64,000 nucleotides of DNA, from positions 42,617-106,616 of the forward strand of contig GG745359.1 in NCBI GenBank assembly GCA_000151295.1, given 5' to 3'. Position numbers and translations under genes: made by a program. This DNA is from Allomyces macrogynus ATCC 38327. Taxonomy: Eukaryota > Blastocladiomycota > Blastocladiomycetes > Blastocladiales > Blastocladiaceae. Positions 20,311 through 30,122 of this stretch are shown piece by piece; the stretch's first letter is position 1, and every line of letters begins with the position of its first letter. Under the pieces are notes generated by a model. It had not been told where the DNA came from. It saw only the letters and a program-made list of their open reading frames with translations, and searched no databases.

Positions 20311-21135
20311 ATGAACCTGTACAGCAACGGTGACATGATGGAAATGCCCGGACACGGCGGCATGGACCACGGCGGCATGGACCACGGCGGCATGGACCAC
20401 GGCGGCATGGACCACGGCGATGGCGGCATGGACATGTCCATGGACATGCTGTGGAATTGGAACACGCGCCACTTCATGGTCGTGTTTGAATTGTGGCATG
20501 TCAAGACGGGCCTGGACTTTGCCTTGACGCTCCTCGCCGTGTTCCTTCTCGCCTTGGCCTACGAGCGGCTGCAGGGTGCACGCGCTGCAGCCGAGCAGCG
20601 CGCGGCCGACCTGGCCAAGAAAGCGACATCACGCCGCGCCCTCTCCATTGGGTCTGGCGACGAGGAGCCAACTGAAGTTGTCGTGGGGTCCAGCGCATCG
20701 AATTCGGCGGCGCCGCTCCTGTCGGGCACGACGACAGGGTCCATTTCGTCCGCTCGGTAAGTATTGCTATTGATTGGCGAGTTTGTCGTCGGCTGGGTCG
20801 CAATCTTCGCGCGCACACATCTCGCTCACCGTCTTGCGTTTTTGCTTTCATAGCCAACTCGCTGCCCAATGGCGCCATGATTTGACGCGGACGGCCCTGT
20901 TCATGGCGTCCAATTTCCTCTCCATCTTCTTGATGCTCGTGTTCATGACCTTGTACATTGCGATGTCGACGCATTTCGCATATCCAAGCGCGACGACGCT
21001 CACCTTTTGTTTCCGCGTTCCTCTAGTAATGGATGGCTCATCTTGATGGCCGTGGCCGGTGCGGGCACCGGCTTCTATCTGTTCCGCCGCACGCCCTCTC
21101 GGTTTGGGCTCGACAAGGGGTCGTGCTGTGAGTAG
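20311..21135 (+). CDS. Ctr-family high-affinity copper transporter
   Basis: It imports Cu(I) as a homotrimer across the plasma or vacuolar membrane. Exons 20311-20756, 20854-20952 and 21027-21135 give 217 aa. The N terminus holds Met/His copper-binding motifs, including four tandem MDHGG units. TM1 follows (about residues 65-90, after ELWHVKTGLDFALTL). TM2 contains the essential MxxxM (MLVFM) and runs into FMTFNGWL across the second intron. TM3 carries the GxxxG packing motif (GAGTGFYLF). The tail ends with vicinal cysteines, GSCCE, a common cytosolic copper-handoff feature. The short 74-bp intron falls between TM2 and TM3. It is convergent with the dehydrogenase gene. Confidence 0.92.
20357..20416 (+). 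repeat. 15-bp coding minisatellite (MDHGG x4)
   Basis: Four near-perfect copies of GGCATGGACCACGGC encode MDHGG-type copper ligands at the N terminus of the Ctr protein. The repeat is exact enough to suggest recent slippage or unequal exchange. Confidence 0.9.
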
Positions 21136-21324
21136 GCCGGCTGCTGGTCTTGCCTCGCCGTCATTTTTGTCGTTTTACCGCGTTTGGTCCAGGCAACGCC
21201 TAACGCGCGAGGCCAAGTCGATATTTGTTGTGGTGATGGTTCCATCGCTGTACAACGCAGCCAAGTGGATTGTCTTGTACATACTCTTATTTTTTTTCGA
21301 TGAGACGTTGCCAGCTCTCGCCCT

Positions 21325-22463
21325 TTACTTCTTCTCGGCCGCCTTGAGCAGGTTGTCGGTGTTGTACTCGTAGAACCCTCGACCAGCCTTCTTGCCGACC
21401 CACCCGGCGTCCACATACGACTGGAGCAGCGGGCACGGGCGGTACTTGTCCTCGCCGAGCTGCGTGTGGAGAATCTTGAGGATCGAAAGGCACGTGTCGA
21501 GGCCAATGAAATCAGCGAGCGTCAGCGGGCCCATGGGCATGTTGGTGCCGAGCTTCATGGTCGTATCGATATCCTGCTTGGACCCAATGCCCTCGTGCAG
21601 CGCAAAAACGGCCTCGTTGATGTAAGGCATGAGCAGGCGGTTGGCAATGAACCCGGGCACGTCGCGCGACGTGGTCGTCGTCTTGCCCATGGCGTGCGCG
21701 AGCGCCAGCGTCTTTTGCAGCGTCGCGTCGGACGTGGCCAGGCCCGGAATGATCTCCACAAGCTGCATGATCGGGACCGGGTTCATGAAGTGCATGCCAA
21801 TCACATTTTGCGCGCGCGCGTGCGAGCCCGTCGCGGCGGCAATCTTGGTAATCGAAATGGACGACGTGTTCGAGGCCAGAATCGCGTCGGCAGGCGTGAT
21901 CTTGGCAAGATCGCTGAAAATCTTGTTCTTGAGCTCGAGCGACTCGGACACGGCCTACCGCGTTCCAGATAAACGACACCACGGTCGTTGATCAGTCGAG
22001 TTCGAGGCGGGAACAGTTGCGCGCGTAACATCTGCATCGACGCCGCGTACCTCGACGAGGAAGTCCGTCTGCGCGAAGTCGTCGAGCTTGGCCGTGGCCG
22101 TGACGAGCGACCGCGCGTGGTCGCGGTCCTCGGCCGTCATCTTGCCCTTGGACACGTCCTTTTGCAGCACGGCGTCTGAGCGGCGATGGGCAGGCCGGCA
22201 ATCGCGTCAGTTTCGAATTTGGTGCTTGCCGTTTTGGTGGGTGCACGTCGTGAAAGCGCCTACTCACCAATGTACTTGAGGCCCTTGTCGAGCTGCGCCT
22301 GGTTCATGTCCATGACCATGACGGGCACTTTGGCGTTGCGCGCGGCAACACAGGCAATGCCGATGCCCATCTGGCCGGCGCCAATGACGCCGACGCGCTG
22401 CACGCCGTGCGAGGCCGCGGTGGCGAGCGTGCGGCGGGCAAGGTGCTGGACGGCCGACTGCAT
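21325..22463 (-). CDS. 3-hydroxyacyl-CoA dehydrogenase, probably mitochondrial
   Basis: It oxidises L-3-hydroxyacyl-CoA to 3-ketoacyl-CoA with NAD+ in beta-oxidation (HADH type; a 3-hydroxybutyryl-CoA role is possible). Exons on minus: 22463-22268, 22175-22051 and 21954-21325, for 316 aa, the usual length. The first about 20 residues (MQSAVQHLARRTLATAA) look like a mitochondrial presequence. The Rossmann NAD site is GVIGAGQMGIGIA. ASNTSS and the catalytic His region HFMNPVPIMQLVEIIPG follow. The family signature DVPGFIANRLLMPYINEA is intact. The upstream in-frame extension lacks conserved sequence, so ATG 22463 is preferred. It is divergent from the membrane-protein gene at 22942. Confidence 0.93.
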
Positions 22464-22941
22464 CGTGTTGAAGGCTCGGTTGCTTGGTTGAACGAGTTGA
22501 ACGTTGAACAGAGTTGAACAGCGGCAGCGGAGAGTGAGAATCCGACCAAAGGGTGATCTGAAGGGATTTGACCTCCCCACCTTGCCGGGATTTTTCGGAC
22601 CCTTTTCGGAAATCACGGTCACGTTTGTATGCGTGGCTTGAATCCTGGTCCCACACTCAGCACTGCGACGCGTCGTGACGCGCTCCGCGCCGGCGCACTT
22701 CACACCGCCGCGGCCAGCGGGCAGCACCAGCAGCAAAGCACCGGCAGCCGACAGCGTAGACCGCACCCGCCATGGAGCAAGAGCCGCAACGACCGGCCGC
22801 ACGCACCGCGTCGACACGACCAGCTGCGGGCCGCCCCATCCTGTTCTCCGGCCGCCAAGACGCGCGATCGGACCCACGCGCTTCTCGATTGCAGCGGCAA
22901 ACTGCTCGGCCTCGGCCCGAATCCACGACGACGCTACAACC
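22464..22941. promoter_or_regulatory. Divergent intergenic region
   Basis: 478 bp lie between the dehydrogenase start and the membrane-protein start. Open frames run through on both strands without conserved motifs. It is probably a bidirectional promoter. Confidence 0.35.
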
Positions 22942-23980
22942 ATGGTCATGATGTGGGGCATGACCGCCAAGGCCCTTTGCTCCGCGATTGCGCTGCTGTG
23001 CGCCACGCTGCTCTTCGCGTCCGTCTTCGACCCTGCTCGCGCGGTCGTCGAGGCAGCAGCACCGACGCAGTTCAAGCCGTGCGCCGAGTGTATGGTTTCG
23101 GCTCTTTTCCACGCGAGGCCAGACGGCTGTCCATTGATCAGGTGCTCATCGCCCACAACGCCGCGGCAATAACTAGTCCTCTACATCAACATGAAACCGA
23201 GCATCGACAACACGACGAGCCAGTACATGCTGGCCTACAACGATCCGCCCGTCCACTCGTCGTTGCACGCGTTTGCACGCAACCGTGCCGTGGCGCTGCG
23301 TCGGAACGGGTTGGTCGTGCACGAAGCGGCGGCCAATGCGACGCGTGCATCGGTGCGATATGGGTTCCAGGTGCGCATGTTCATTCACGTCGCGTTCAAT
23401 CGCTCGATTGTCGTGTCCTTTCCGTTCTGCTAACTGTGGGTTCCTGGCGTCCTCTTGATTTTTTTTCTTTCCCTCAATCAGTCGTTGCCGGTGATCACGT
23501 TCGATTCGGTCCTCGACCAAAATGCCGACCTAGTTGTCGAGGCCAAGATGGGCTGGATCCCGCGCGCCCGCAAGCCCGTGGCAGGCGCCTGCGAGCTCGA
23601 GAAGTACCAGGTCGCGTTCTTTGTGGACAATGTTATGGTGTTCCGCGAGGTCCGTTGTGGTTGGATCGGACTCACCTCACAGTGAACCTCGAACGATGGA
23701 CTGACGAGTTGGAACCTGTGTCAATTTCTAGGACTGGACGACCAAGACGCGTCCGGCGCGTGCAACACTGGTCCGCGGCGTGGTGCCCCGTGGTATTGTC
23801 AAGAAGGCACTCGCCAAGCTGGCGACGGCGCAAAAGCAGGCGGCAGGCCAGGGCACCAAGCCGGCCGGTGCCCGGTTCACAGTGCAATTCATGCAGCGCA
23901 ACCAGCGGCCGACGACGCCGTGCCTCGACACGACGTCGGTCTGGCTGAGGCACCTCAAGCTGTGCTTTGCGCATCCGTGA
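22942..23980 (+). CDS. Predicted single-pass membrane protein, unknown
   Basis: Exons inferred: 22942-23089, 23177-23370, 23482-23649 and 23732-23980 (252 aa). The N-terminal segment ALCSAIALLCATLLFASVF (about residues 11-29) is a signal anchor or signal peptide. The rest has alternating beta-like hydrophobic blocks (LPVITFDSVL, KYQVAFFVDNVMVF) and would be luminal or extracellular. Candidate glycosylation sites are NTT and NAT. The first intron has a weak donor (GTATGG) but gives a smooth junction (PCAEFLYINMK). I do not recognise the family. The start was chosen for its CAACC ATG context and the membrane segment that follows. Confidence 0.6.
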
Positions 23981-24843
23981 GCGGCGCGTGGTCGTGGCTG
24001 CGGACGCTGCACGGCTGCCGCTGCCATGGTGGGCTTGGTGAGGTGAACAGCTGATGCGCGGGGAGCGTGAGGACTGGCGGGAGGACATTGTGGGGCGCCG
24101 TTGACTGCTGGATATTTCCCAGCCGTTGGCCGTGTTGGCAGCGATACCTCTGAACATGTTGTCTAGTTTGATCTTCCGTCGCTTGTCTCGGCACTGCAAC
24201 GCGCGGCACACGAGTCGCGACCCACGAGTCGCGGCCCATGAGGTTTTGGAGATCCTGAGCACGACGCACCTTGTCAAGGGCAAGCAAGAGTTGCGCCCAA
24301 ATCGGAGGCGCGAATGTGCGGATGCGGCAAGCGGTCGCCCGCAGCTGTTCAGGTTTGAGTCATTCGGACCCATGCCTCGAATCAGGAATTTAGGTGCGGC
24401 ATGGCACCGCAGGCGCGCCTGTCCTTCTGAAGGACTCTGACGCCGTTCTGAAGCCGCGCCGAAGCGGAACCGGCGCCGAAACGCGACCGCCCCCGCCCCC
24501 CCCCCCCCCCCCCCCCTAAAGTGGGCGCGAAAAAACGACGGTATTAAAAAATAAAACTGCCGACCAGTTCGCTTCGACTTGGCCGGCGGCGGTCGCCACC
24601 ACCGTTCGACGGCCTGCCGGCGCGCCGCTTCAGCGACCTTCGACCAGCCCGCTCCCCACCAACGACGCGCGCAACCCGCACGCGACCGCCACGACCCCCG
24701 CGCGCCCGCGCATCCCACCGCTGAACCCGTCCCCGTCAGCGACCCCGACTTGCCGCACTCGCTTGCCCGCCTCGAATGCTCCGCGATCCCGGCCGGTGGC
24801 CTGGCTGATCTGCCGCTGCTCTCTGGTCGCCGCCTGCACCACC
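23981..24843. other. Intergenic region with poly-C tract
   Basis: No gene is recognised. It contains a run of 21 C (24496-24516), then an AT-rich patch (AAAAAATAAAA near 24545). The last about 250 bp read open in the frame of the downstream gene but look like 5' UTR. Confidence 0.4.
24496..24516 (+). repeat. Homopolymer of 21 C
   Basis: It is an uninterrupted C run in intergenic DNA. Its length is probably unreliable in the assembly. Confidence 0.85.
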
Positions 24844-27460
24844 ATGGCCTCGCCTGCAGCGCCACACCTGCCCGAGATCGTCACCGCCGTCTCTGACCCC
24901 CGCAACGTCTCTGACCCACGCAACGCCGCCCTCTGTCCGCGCTGCGCGCACCCGCTCGACCACGACACCACCAACGTCCAGCGCCTGCGCGCCAACCTCG
25001 ATGCTGCAAACGCCCAGATCGCCGCACTCTCGAGCGAGCTCGAGGCCCTGCGCGTCGCTGCGGCCGTTCCGGCCTCGCCCAACCATGAATTCACGAGCGA
25101 GCCGCCGTCCATGGCTCGCCGGATCCGTGCACCGGCCGCCAAGTCGTCGGGCCGCCACCCACGCACCCTGGCCGGGCGCACCTGGTATGCCGAGGCCGCC
25201 GCCATTGCTGCCACGGCTGCCACGACTGGTCGCGGGTCGCTCTCGTCGACGGCCAGCCGCACGTCGGGTTACGAGACCGTCACGGACATGACGCTCCTCA
25301 CTGACGACGACGAGGACAGCCATGATTCATTGCCGCGCGCGACGGAGATTGCGCGTCCACCAACATCGCTCGACACGGCCGCCAAGATCAGTCCAGCGAC
25401 CGCACTTGGGTCGATTGGTGCTCAACCGCATGCTGCCGGCAAAGCGCCGTTGCGCTCGTCGGCGCCGGTGGTGCAGCCCCGTCGCCCTTCCGCGCCTCGT
25501 GTCGTCTTGCCTAGCCCCGCCACCGAGACGAACGATGCAGCAACGTTTTCGGCGGGTGCACCAGAGCGCGTGCGGGTCGTTCAGACCCCGACGGCCGACG
25601 TGGACGACGACAGCGACTCGGACAACGAGCCGCTCGCCACATATATCGCGCGCAGCAACAGTTTTGCCCAGCACCCGACCGATTCCAGCTCGTCTTTTGC
25701 CGGTGCCGCCGCCTCGTCCTCGTCCTCCTCGCACCCTCCACCGCTGTCGTCGTTGTCACGGGCGCACGTTGCGAGTACGGTTGGCAGCAGTGCTACCCCA
25801 AGCCCTCGGGCGACGCCTAGCAAACGCAAATCGCGCCATGTGTCACGCCACGCGACGTTGCTTCGCAGCGCACCGGCATCGCCCGGCGCCCCATCGTCGC
25901 GCATCATGGTGTCACGGCAGCGGTCGGTCGTGCGTCGGGGTGGAGGGGCTGGGACCGCCGTCGTGCCCGTGACCACGGTCGCAAGTTTCGACGCGGCAAC
26001 GGGGAGTGGGGCCGGTGGTCTTACACGAAGGCCGTCACGCGCGCGCCGCCATGGTCTGGTGCGTCCTGTTTATATTCTTTTGCAAAACTTCCTTTGATGC
26101 ATTCGACTGATCGGTTCTTGTCCTGCAACAGCACGCCGCGGGTCGTCAACCGCACGGAAAGCCCTGGAAGGCTCTCTCGACGCTCTTGACCAAGGTCACG
26201 GCCAAGTGGTCGCTTTCACCGCACTCGAGTGGCGACGAGCGTAGATCCGTCGCGTCGAGCCCGTCGTCGTCCTACTCCAGCTCACCATCGACAAGCCCCT
26301 GCACAATCAGCCCGACCGACCGAACAGCTGCCTCATCCTCGTCGTCGTCCTTACCCTCGAGCCCGATGTCCTCGATGCGCAGCTCGCCGTCGTTGGCCTC
26401 GATCTCGTCAACGCCCACGCAGTCCAAGCATAATAGCCCAGCCCCCTCGCATCTGCGCACACGAACCGGGTCGGGCTCGACGCGCTTGGACGGTGGTCCC
26501 AAGGTACACAATCGGCAATGGGCTCCAACCTACTTGCACTCGCCGCCGCTTGCACCTCAGGAACTGGCCTCGAATCTCAAGGTTGTCGCGCCAATCCCTC
26601 TCCATGCACCGCGCCGCCCTGCAACGGCAGCATTGCTCCAGTCCGGGTCGTCGGCCGAAGATTTGCCAGGGTCTTTCGGTCGTACCTTGTCATCGGCGGG
26701 CTCTCAAGCGCGCGCTCGCGCAGGATCAGCCGATTCCGCGCAGGGCATGACCGATGTGACCAGCAGTTTGGGTTCCACGGCGTCGTTTCTATCGTCGGCA
26801 TCCACCATGCGGTCACGATCTGGCAGTTTGTCGGTGCCAACGACGCCAGGACCATACTTGGCCCCGCCTCCACCTGCACCGACGGTCAAGTCCCCGTCGC
26901 CGCGCCCGTATGCCCCGCCGGCCGTCCCGCCTGTCCTGCCGCACGCACCGGCGGTACCAAGCTCCCTATCGAGGCCCGCCGTGCTCTCGCAGGCATCGTC
27001 GTTGGATGGCCGTTCCGAGTGGACCGCGCCGCCGGCAGCGGCACGCATGCTCGCGCGTATGGGGTCGACGGGATCGATGCCGGACGTAACGCCGTCCCCG
27101 CTGCTGCTCGTCGCCTCGTCGTTTGCTTCTGCGGCCGCCGCGGCCGGGACCAGTGGCACGATACCGCCCCCGACGGTTGTGCCGTGCAAACTGACCGACG
27201 GGTCCGCGTCCGCGGCCGTCATGGAGCGCACGCTGCGCTCACGCCCACTCGAGTGGATTTCCATGTCGATCCAGCAGGAGGCTGGTCAAGGCGCGAGCTC
27301 GATTGGCGTTGCAGCCGAGGGGGTCACTGTGCGAACCGGCGCCGTCGTCGTGCACCAAGGTCCAGTACCCAAGGTTGCGACCCCTGAACCGACCGTTTTA
27401 CGGCCCGAAATCGTGTTTTGCACTCCGCAGTCGGCGCACGTTGTCATGGAAATGCCATGA
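24844..27460 (+). CDS. Ser/Pro-rich protein with CxxC and short coiled coil
   Basis: Exons 24844-26058 and 26132-27460 give 847 aa. The ATG in CCACCATGG was chosen over an in-frame ATG at 24763. Residues about 31-34 are CPRC, possibly a degenerate zinc knuckle. A short leucine-rich coiled coil follows (LRANLDAANAQIAALSSEL). The remaining about 750 residues are low-complexity Ser/Pro/Thr/Ala with acidic patches (TDDDEDSHD, DVDDDSDSDNE) and basic phosphosite-like patches (RRPSRARR). The last about 70 residues are more ordered (RPLEWISMSIQQEAGQG). No enzyme motif is seen. It may be a regulatory or scaffold protein; function unassigned. Confidence 0.65.
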
Positions 27461-27784
27461 GCGAGTACTTGCTTGGGGTGTTTGCTTGCAATAACAGGGT
27501 CGGTTTGCAACATGTTGCCTTCATTTTCCGAAACTTCATAGACGAACGTGCTTGGGAGACTCGGTCAGATCATTTTGTTCGCGAGTGAATCAAGGAGTGC
27601 ATTGCGCATTGACTTCGAATGGGGCCATGACCAGTTCGACGTTGTGCTGCTATCGTTTTGCTGTGAATGGATCCCAAGGAGTCTCGCCCGAGAAAAGAAT
27701 GAAATCAATGTCGCAGTCAATTGGAGGGCAGAGTGACCTTGAAAAGTATCAACAAACGCTTCGCCCTCACTCACCAAGTCGTCA
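27461..27784. other. Intergenic, nothing recognised
   Basis: Downstream flank of the Ser/Pro-rich gene up to the left arm of the inverted duplication. No domain is visible in either strand's ORFs. Confidence 0.35.
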
Positions 27785-28074
27785 CTGCTGCCAGGTCGAC
27801 AAATGGCGACGCACCTGTGGCAGCAGCAGCGCCGTCTTTGGCCGACCAACCAGCGGGCGGTGATGGCGCCGGGTCGGCATTGTTGTTGTAATTCATGTCG
27901 ATGGCGCGGCTTGTCGCGCATTGAGCGACCAGTTTCGATTTGTCGATGTGACGGGCTGTATATATCCATTTTTACTTGATTTGAAGAGGTTTGCCTGTTG
28001 TCGAGCAAAAGCAAATGTGATCGTGGCAATGGTGGGTCCGCATCATCAAATGAAACGCTCGACGAAAATGGCAG
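27785..28074 (-). repeat. Left arm of 290-bp inverted duplication (copy of kinase 3' end)
   Basis: The reverse complement is almost identical to 29833-30122. The part matching 30016-30122 is the last about 107 bp of the OSR1-like kinase coding sequence, and the rest is its 3' flank. At least two differences are CG to CA/TG changes in this left copy (for example CCGCAGG versus CCACAGG). The arm is an incomplete duplicate, not a gene. Confidence 0.85.
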
Positions 28075-29832
28075 GTTCCAAGTTGCTTGCTGCTGTTGAC
28101 ATTGTGCTGCATTGTTTGCTGATCGTGTGTTGGTGTATCGATGTTTTTTGTCTCTCTTGTCGTCCTTTGGCGTTGTTGTGGAGCACCTCACTGCCTCGCT
28201 CCAGCCTCACTCCACCCTCACTCCACCTTGATCCACCTTGGTCCACCTTTACAATTTGCAAAATCATGTCTTCAATTTTCTTGACCACCAACTTACCATG
28301 CTGTGCAATTCCTATCAAAGTAAAAATGACACCATGGCCAAGGATGCACAAGCTCATGCAATAACATGTGCCATTAGATATGCACTTGCCTAAAGTTTCC
28401 ATCTAACAGATTTTGGTCAGATTGGGTCTGGGCCTAGGGAGACAATGTGGGGATGGGAGTGGGGTTCCTTCCTCTTGCCCCAGGATCCCAAATGACCACC
28501 ACCAGAAGGAAATGGCAAGGGTGACAGACCTGGTTAGTCGTGCTGCCCAATTAGTGGTCAGACTTGCCACTAAACCACTCCAATGTACTGGGAAAGTATG
28601 GACTGCCACAAGTGTGCCATGTGTACACCACATCTCCAGTGCACTCAACCATCACATGATGGTGCAAGTCTAGCAGTGCAAAAATCACAAGCAGGAACCC
28701 CCCCTCAAGCGTCCACAGTGATTTCTGCCGCCCACCTGACAAGAGAGTGCACTGTCTGCACATTGTTGCAACCAGGGTAGTGATTGCAGAATTTTTGGTG
28801 ATGGGGAATATTTGTGGATAGAGCCCACAATGATCTCCAGGGCTGTACACCAGGTGTGTGACAGCTGCCTTTTGAACTTGCCCACAATGCATTCACTGTC
28901 ACCCAGGAAAAACAACAAAACGCAAAGTAGGACAGCATCAAGCCATGGGCGTCATGTGCATCAGTGACAGTGGCAGCAGTGTCCCATTTATGCCACATGT
29001 CACTGGACAAGTGCATGATGGTGATCCACACATATTGAGATGACAGCCTGTGGCACCATCTGAGCAATGAGCAAGGGGAGGTGAGTGAACCCTGTTGTCA
29101 GTCCTGAATATGCACACTCAAAAGATCCTTGTTCTCCACCAGATATGCATCCATGAGACCTGCCCAGTCAGCCAACATAGTCATTGGGCAAGGCACATTT
29201 GTGTCTATGCACCAGATAGGACAGCAGGTGACCCATGCTGAGCTGGACTGTGTGATCAGCCATGACAGCAAGCAGCAATGCCTCTGGCCATTTCTTCCAC
29301 ATATCGCCCTTGCTGGATTGTGACCTCAGTGGAGTCACACACCACAGCCAAATCGAAATCATTGTCATTTGCCATCATGCCTGACTGCATCCCACTCCAA
29401 AGTCGAGATTGCTCCTGTGACCCAAGTGCCTGCAACTTGCACCATGTGAGGCACACTGTTGTTGAGTGCCTTCACCACCTCCTGGTTGCTCCTCATCAAA
29501 CACATCTGAATCAAATTTGGGCTCATATGCCTTGATATGTGTCAGCACATTGGCCAGAACAGTCTTCTCATGGTCAATGTGTTCAATCATCATCATGTGC
29601 TGTTTTGTGTTGAATTTTTCTAGCGCTTGGGTTGGCGAGTGGGAAGTCGATAGAAACGTCTTCAATTTGCGAGCATGTCAGCGTGCAGCGCGCCTGGATT
29701 CTTGGCTGATTGTTCTTTGCTTCGCTGCAGTCAAACAAGGATGTGGCAGGAGCCAAGAGGCAGTTTTTGGGCGTGGTCGTGGGAGACGCACGAATCGCCA
29801 TTGAGGCGCCCAAAATCTGCGATGCCAAGTCG
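28075..29832. other. CpG-poor spacer between inverted arms
   Basis: 1758 bp with few CG dinucleotides and abundant TG/CA, like the decayed retrotransposon DNA at the left of the window. It includes a short imperfect run of TCACTCCACCC/TGATCCACCT units at about 28200-28250. No RT, transposase or other domain is recognisable. It could be a decayed transposon that carried the flanking duplication. Confidence 0.5.
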
Positions 29833-30122
29833 CTGCCATTTTCGTCGAGCGTTTCATTTGATGATGCGGACCCACCATTGCCACGATCACATTTGCTTTT
29901 GCTCGACAACAGGCAAACCTCTTCAAATCAAGTAAAAATGGATATATACAGCCCGTCACATCGACAAATCGAAACTGGTCGCTCAATGCGCGACAAGCCG
30001 CGCCATCGACATGAATTACAACAACAATGCCGACCCGGCGCCATCACCGCCCGCTGGTTGGTCGGCCAAAGACGGCGCTGCTGCTGCCGCAGGTGCGTCG
30101 CCATTTGTCGACCCGGCAGCAG
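29833..30122 (+). repeat. Right arm of 290-bp inverted duplication
   Basis: It overlaps the 3' end of the kinase gene (stop at 30016-30018) and extends 183 bp downstream of it. The matching inverted copy is at 27785-28074. The kinase copy is presumably the source. Confidence 0.85.

Noticed and set aside
20357..20416. CRISPR-like direct repeats
   Set aside because: The units are coding, contiguous and have no spacers; the genome is eukaryotic.
22464..23156. Minus-strand N-terminal extension of the dehydrogenase
   Set aside because: The extension is Arg/Ala-rich and unconserved; ATG 22463 gives a normal presequence and length.
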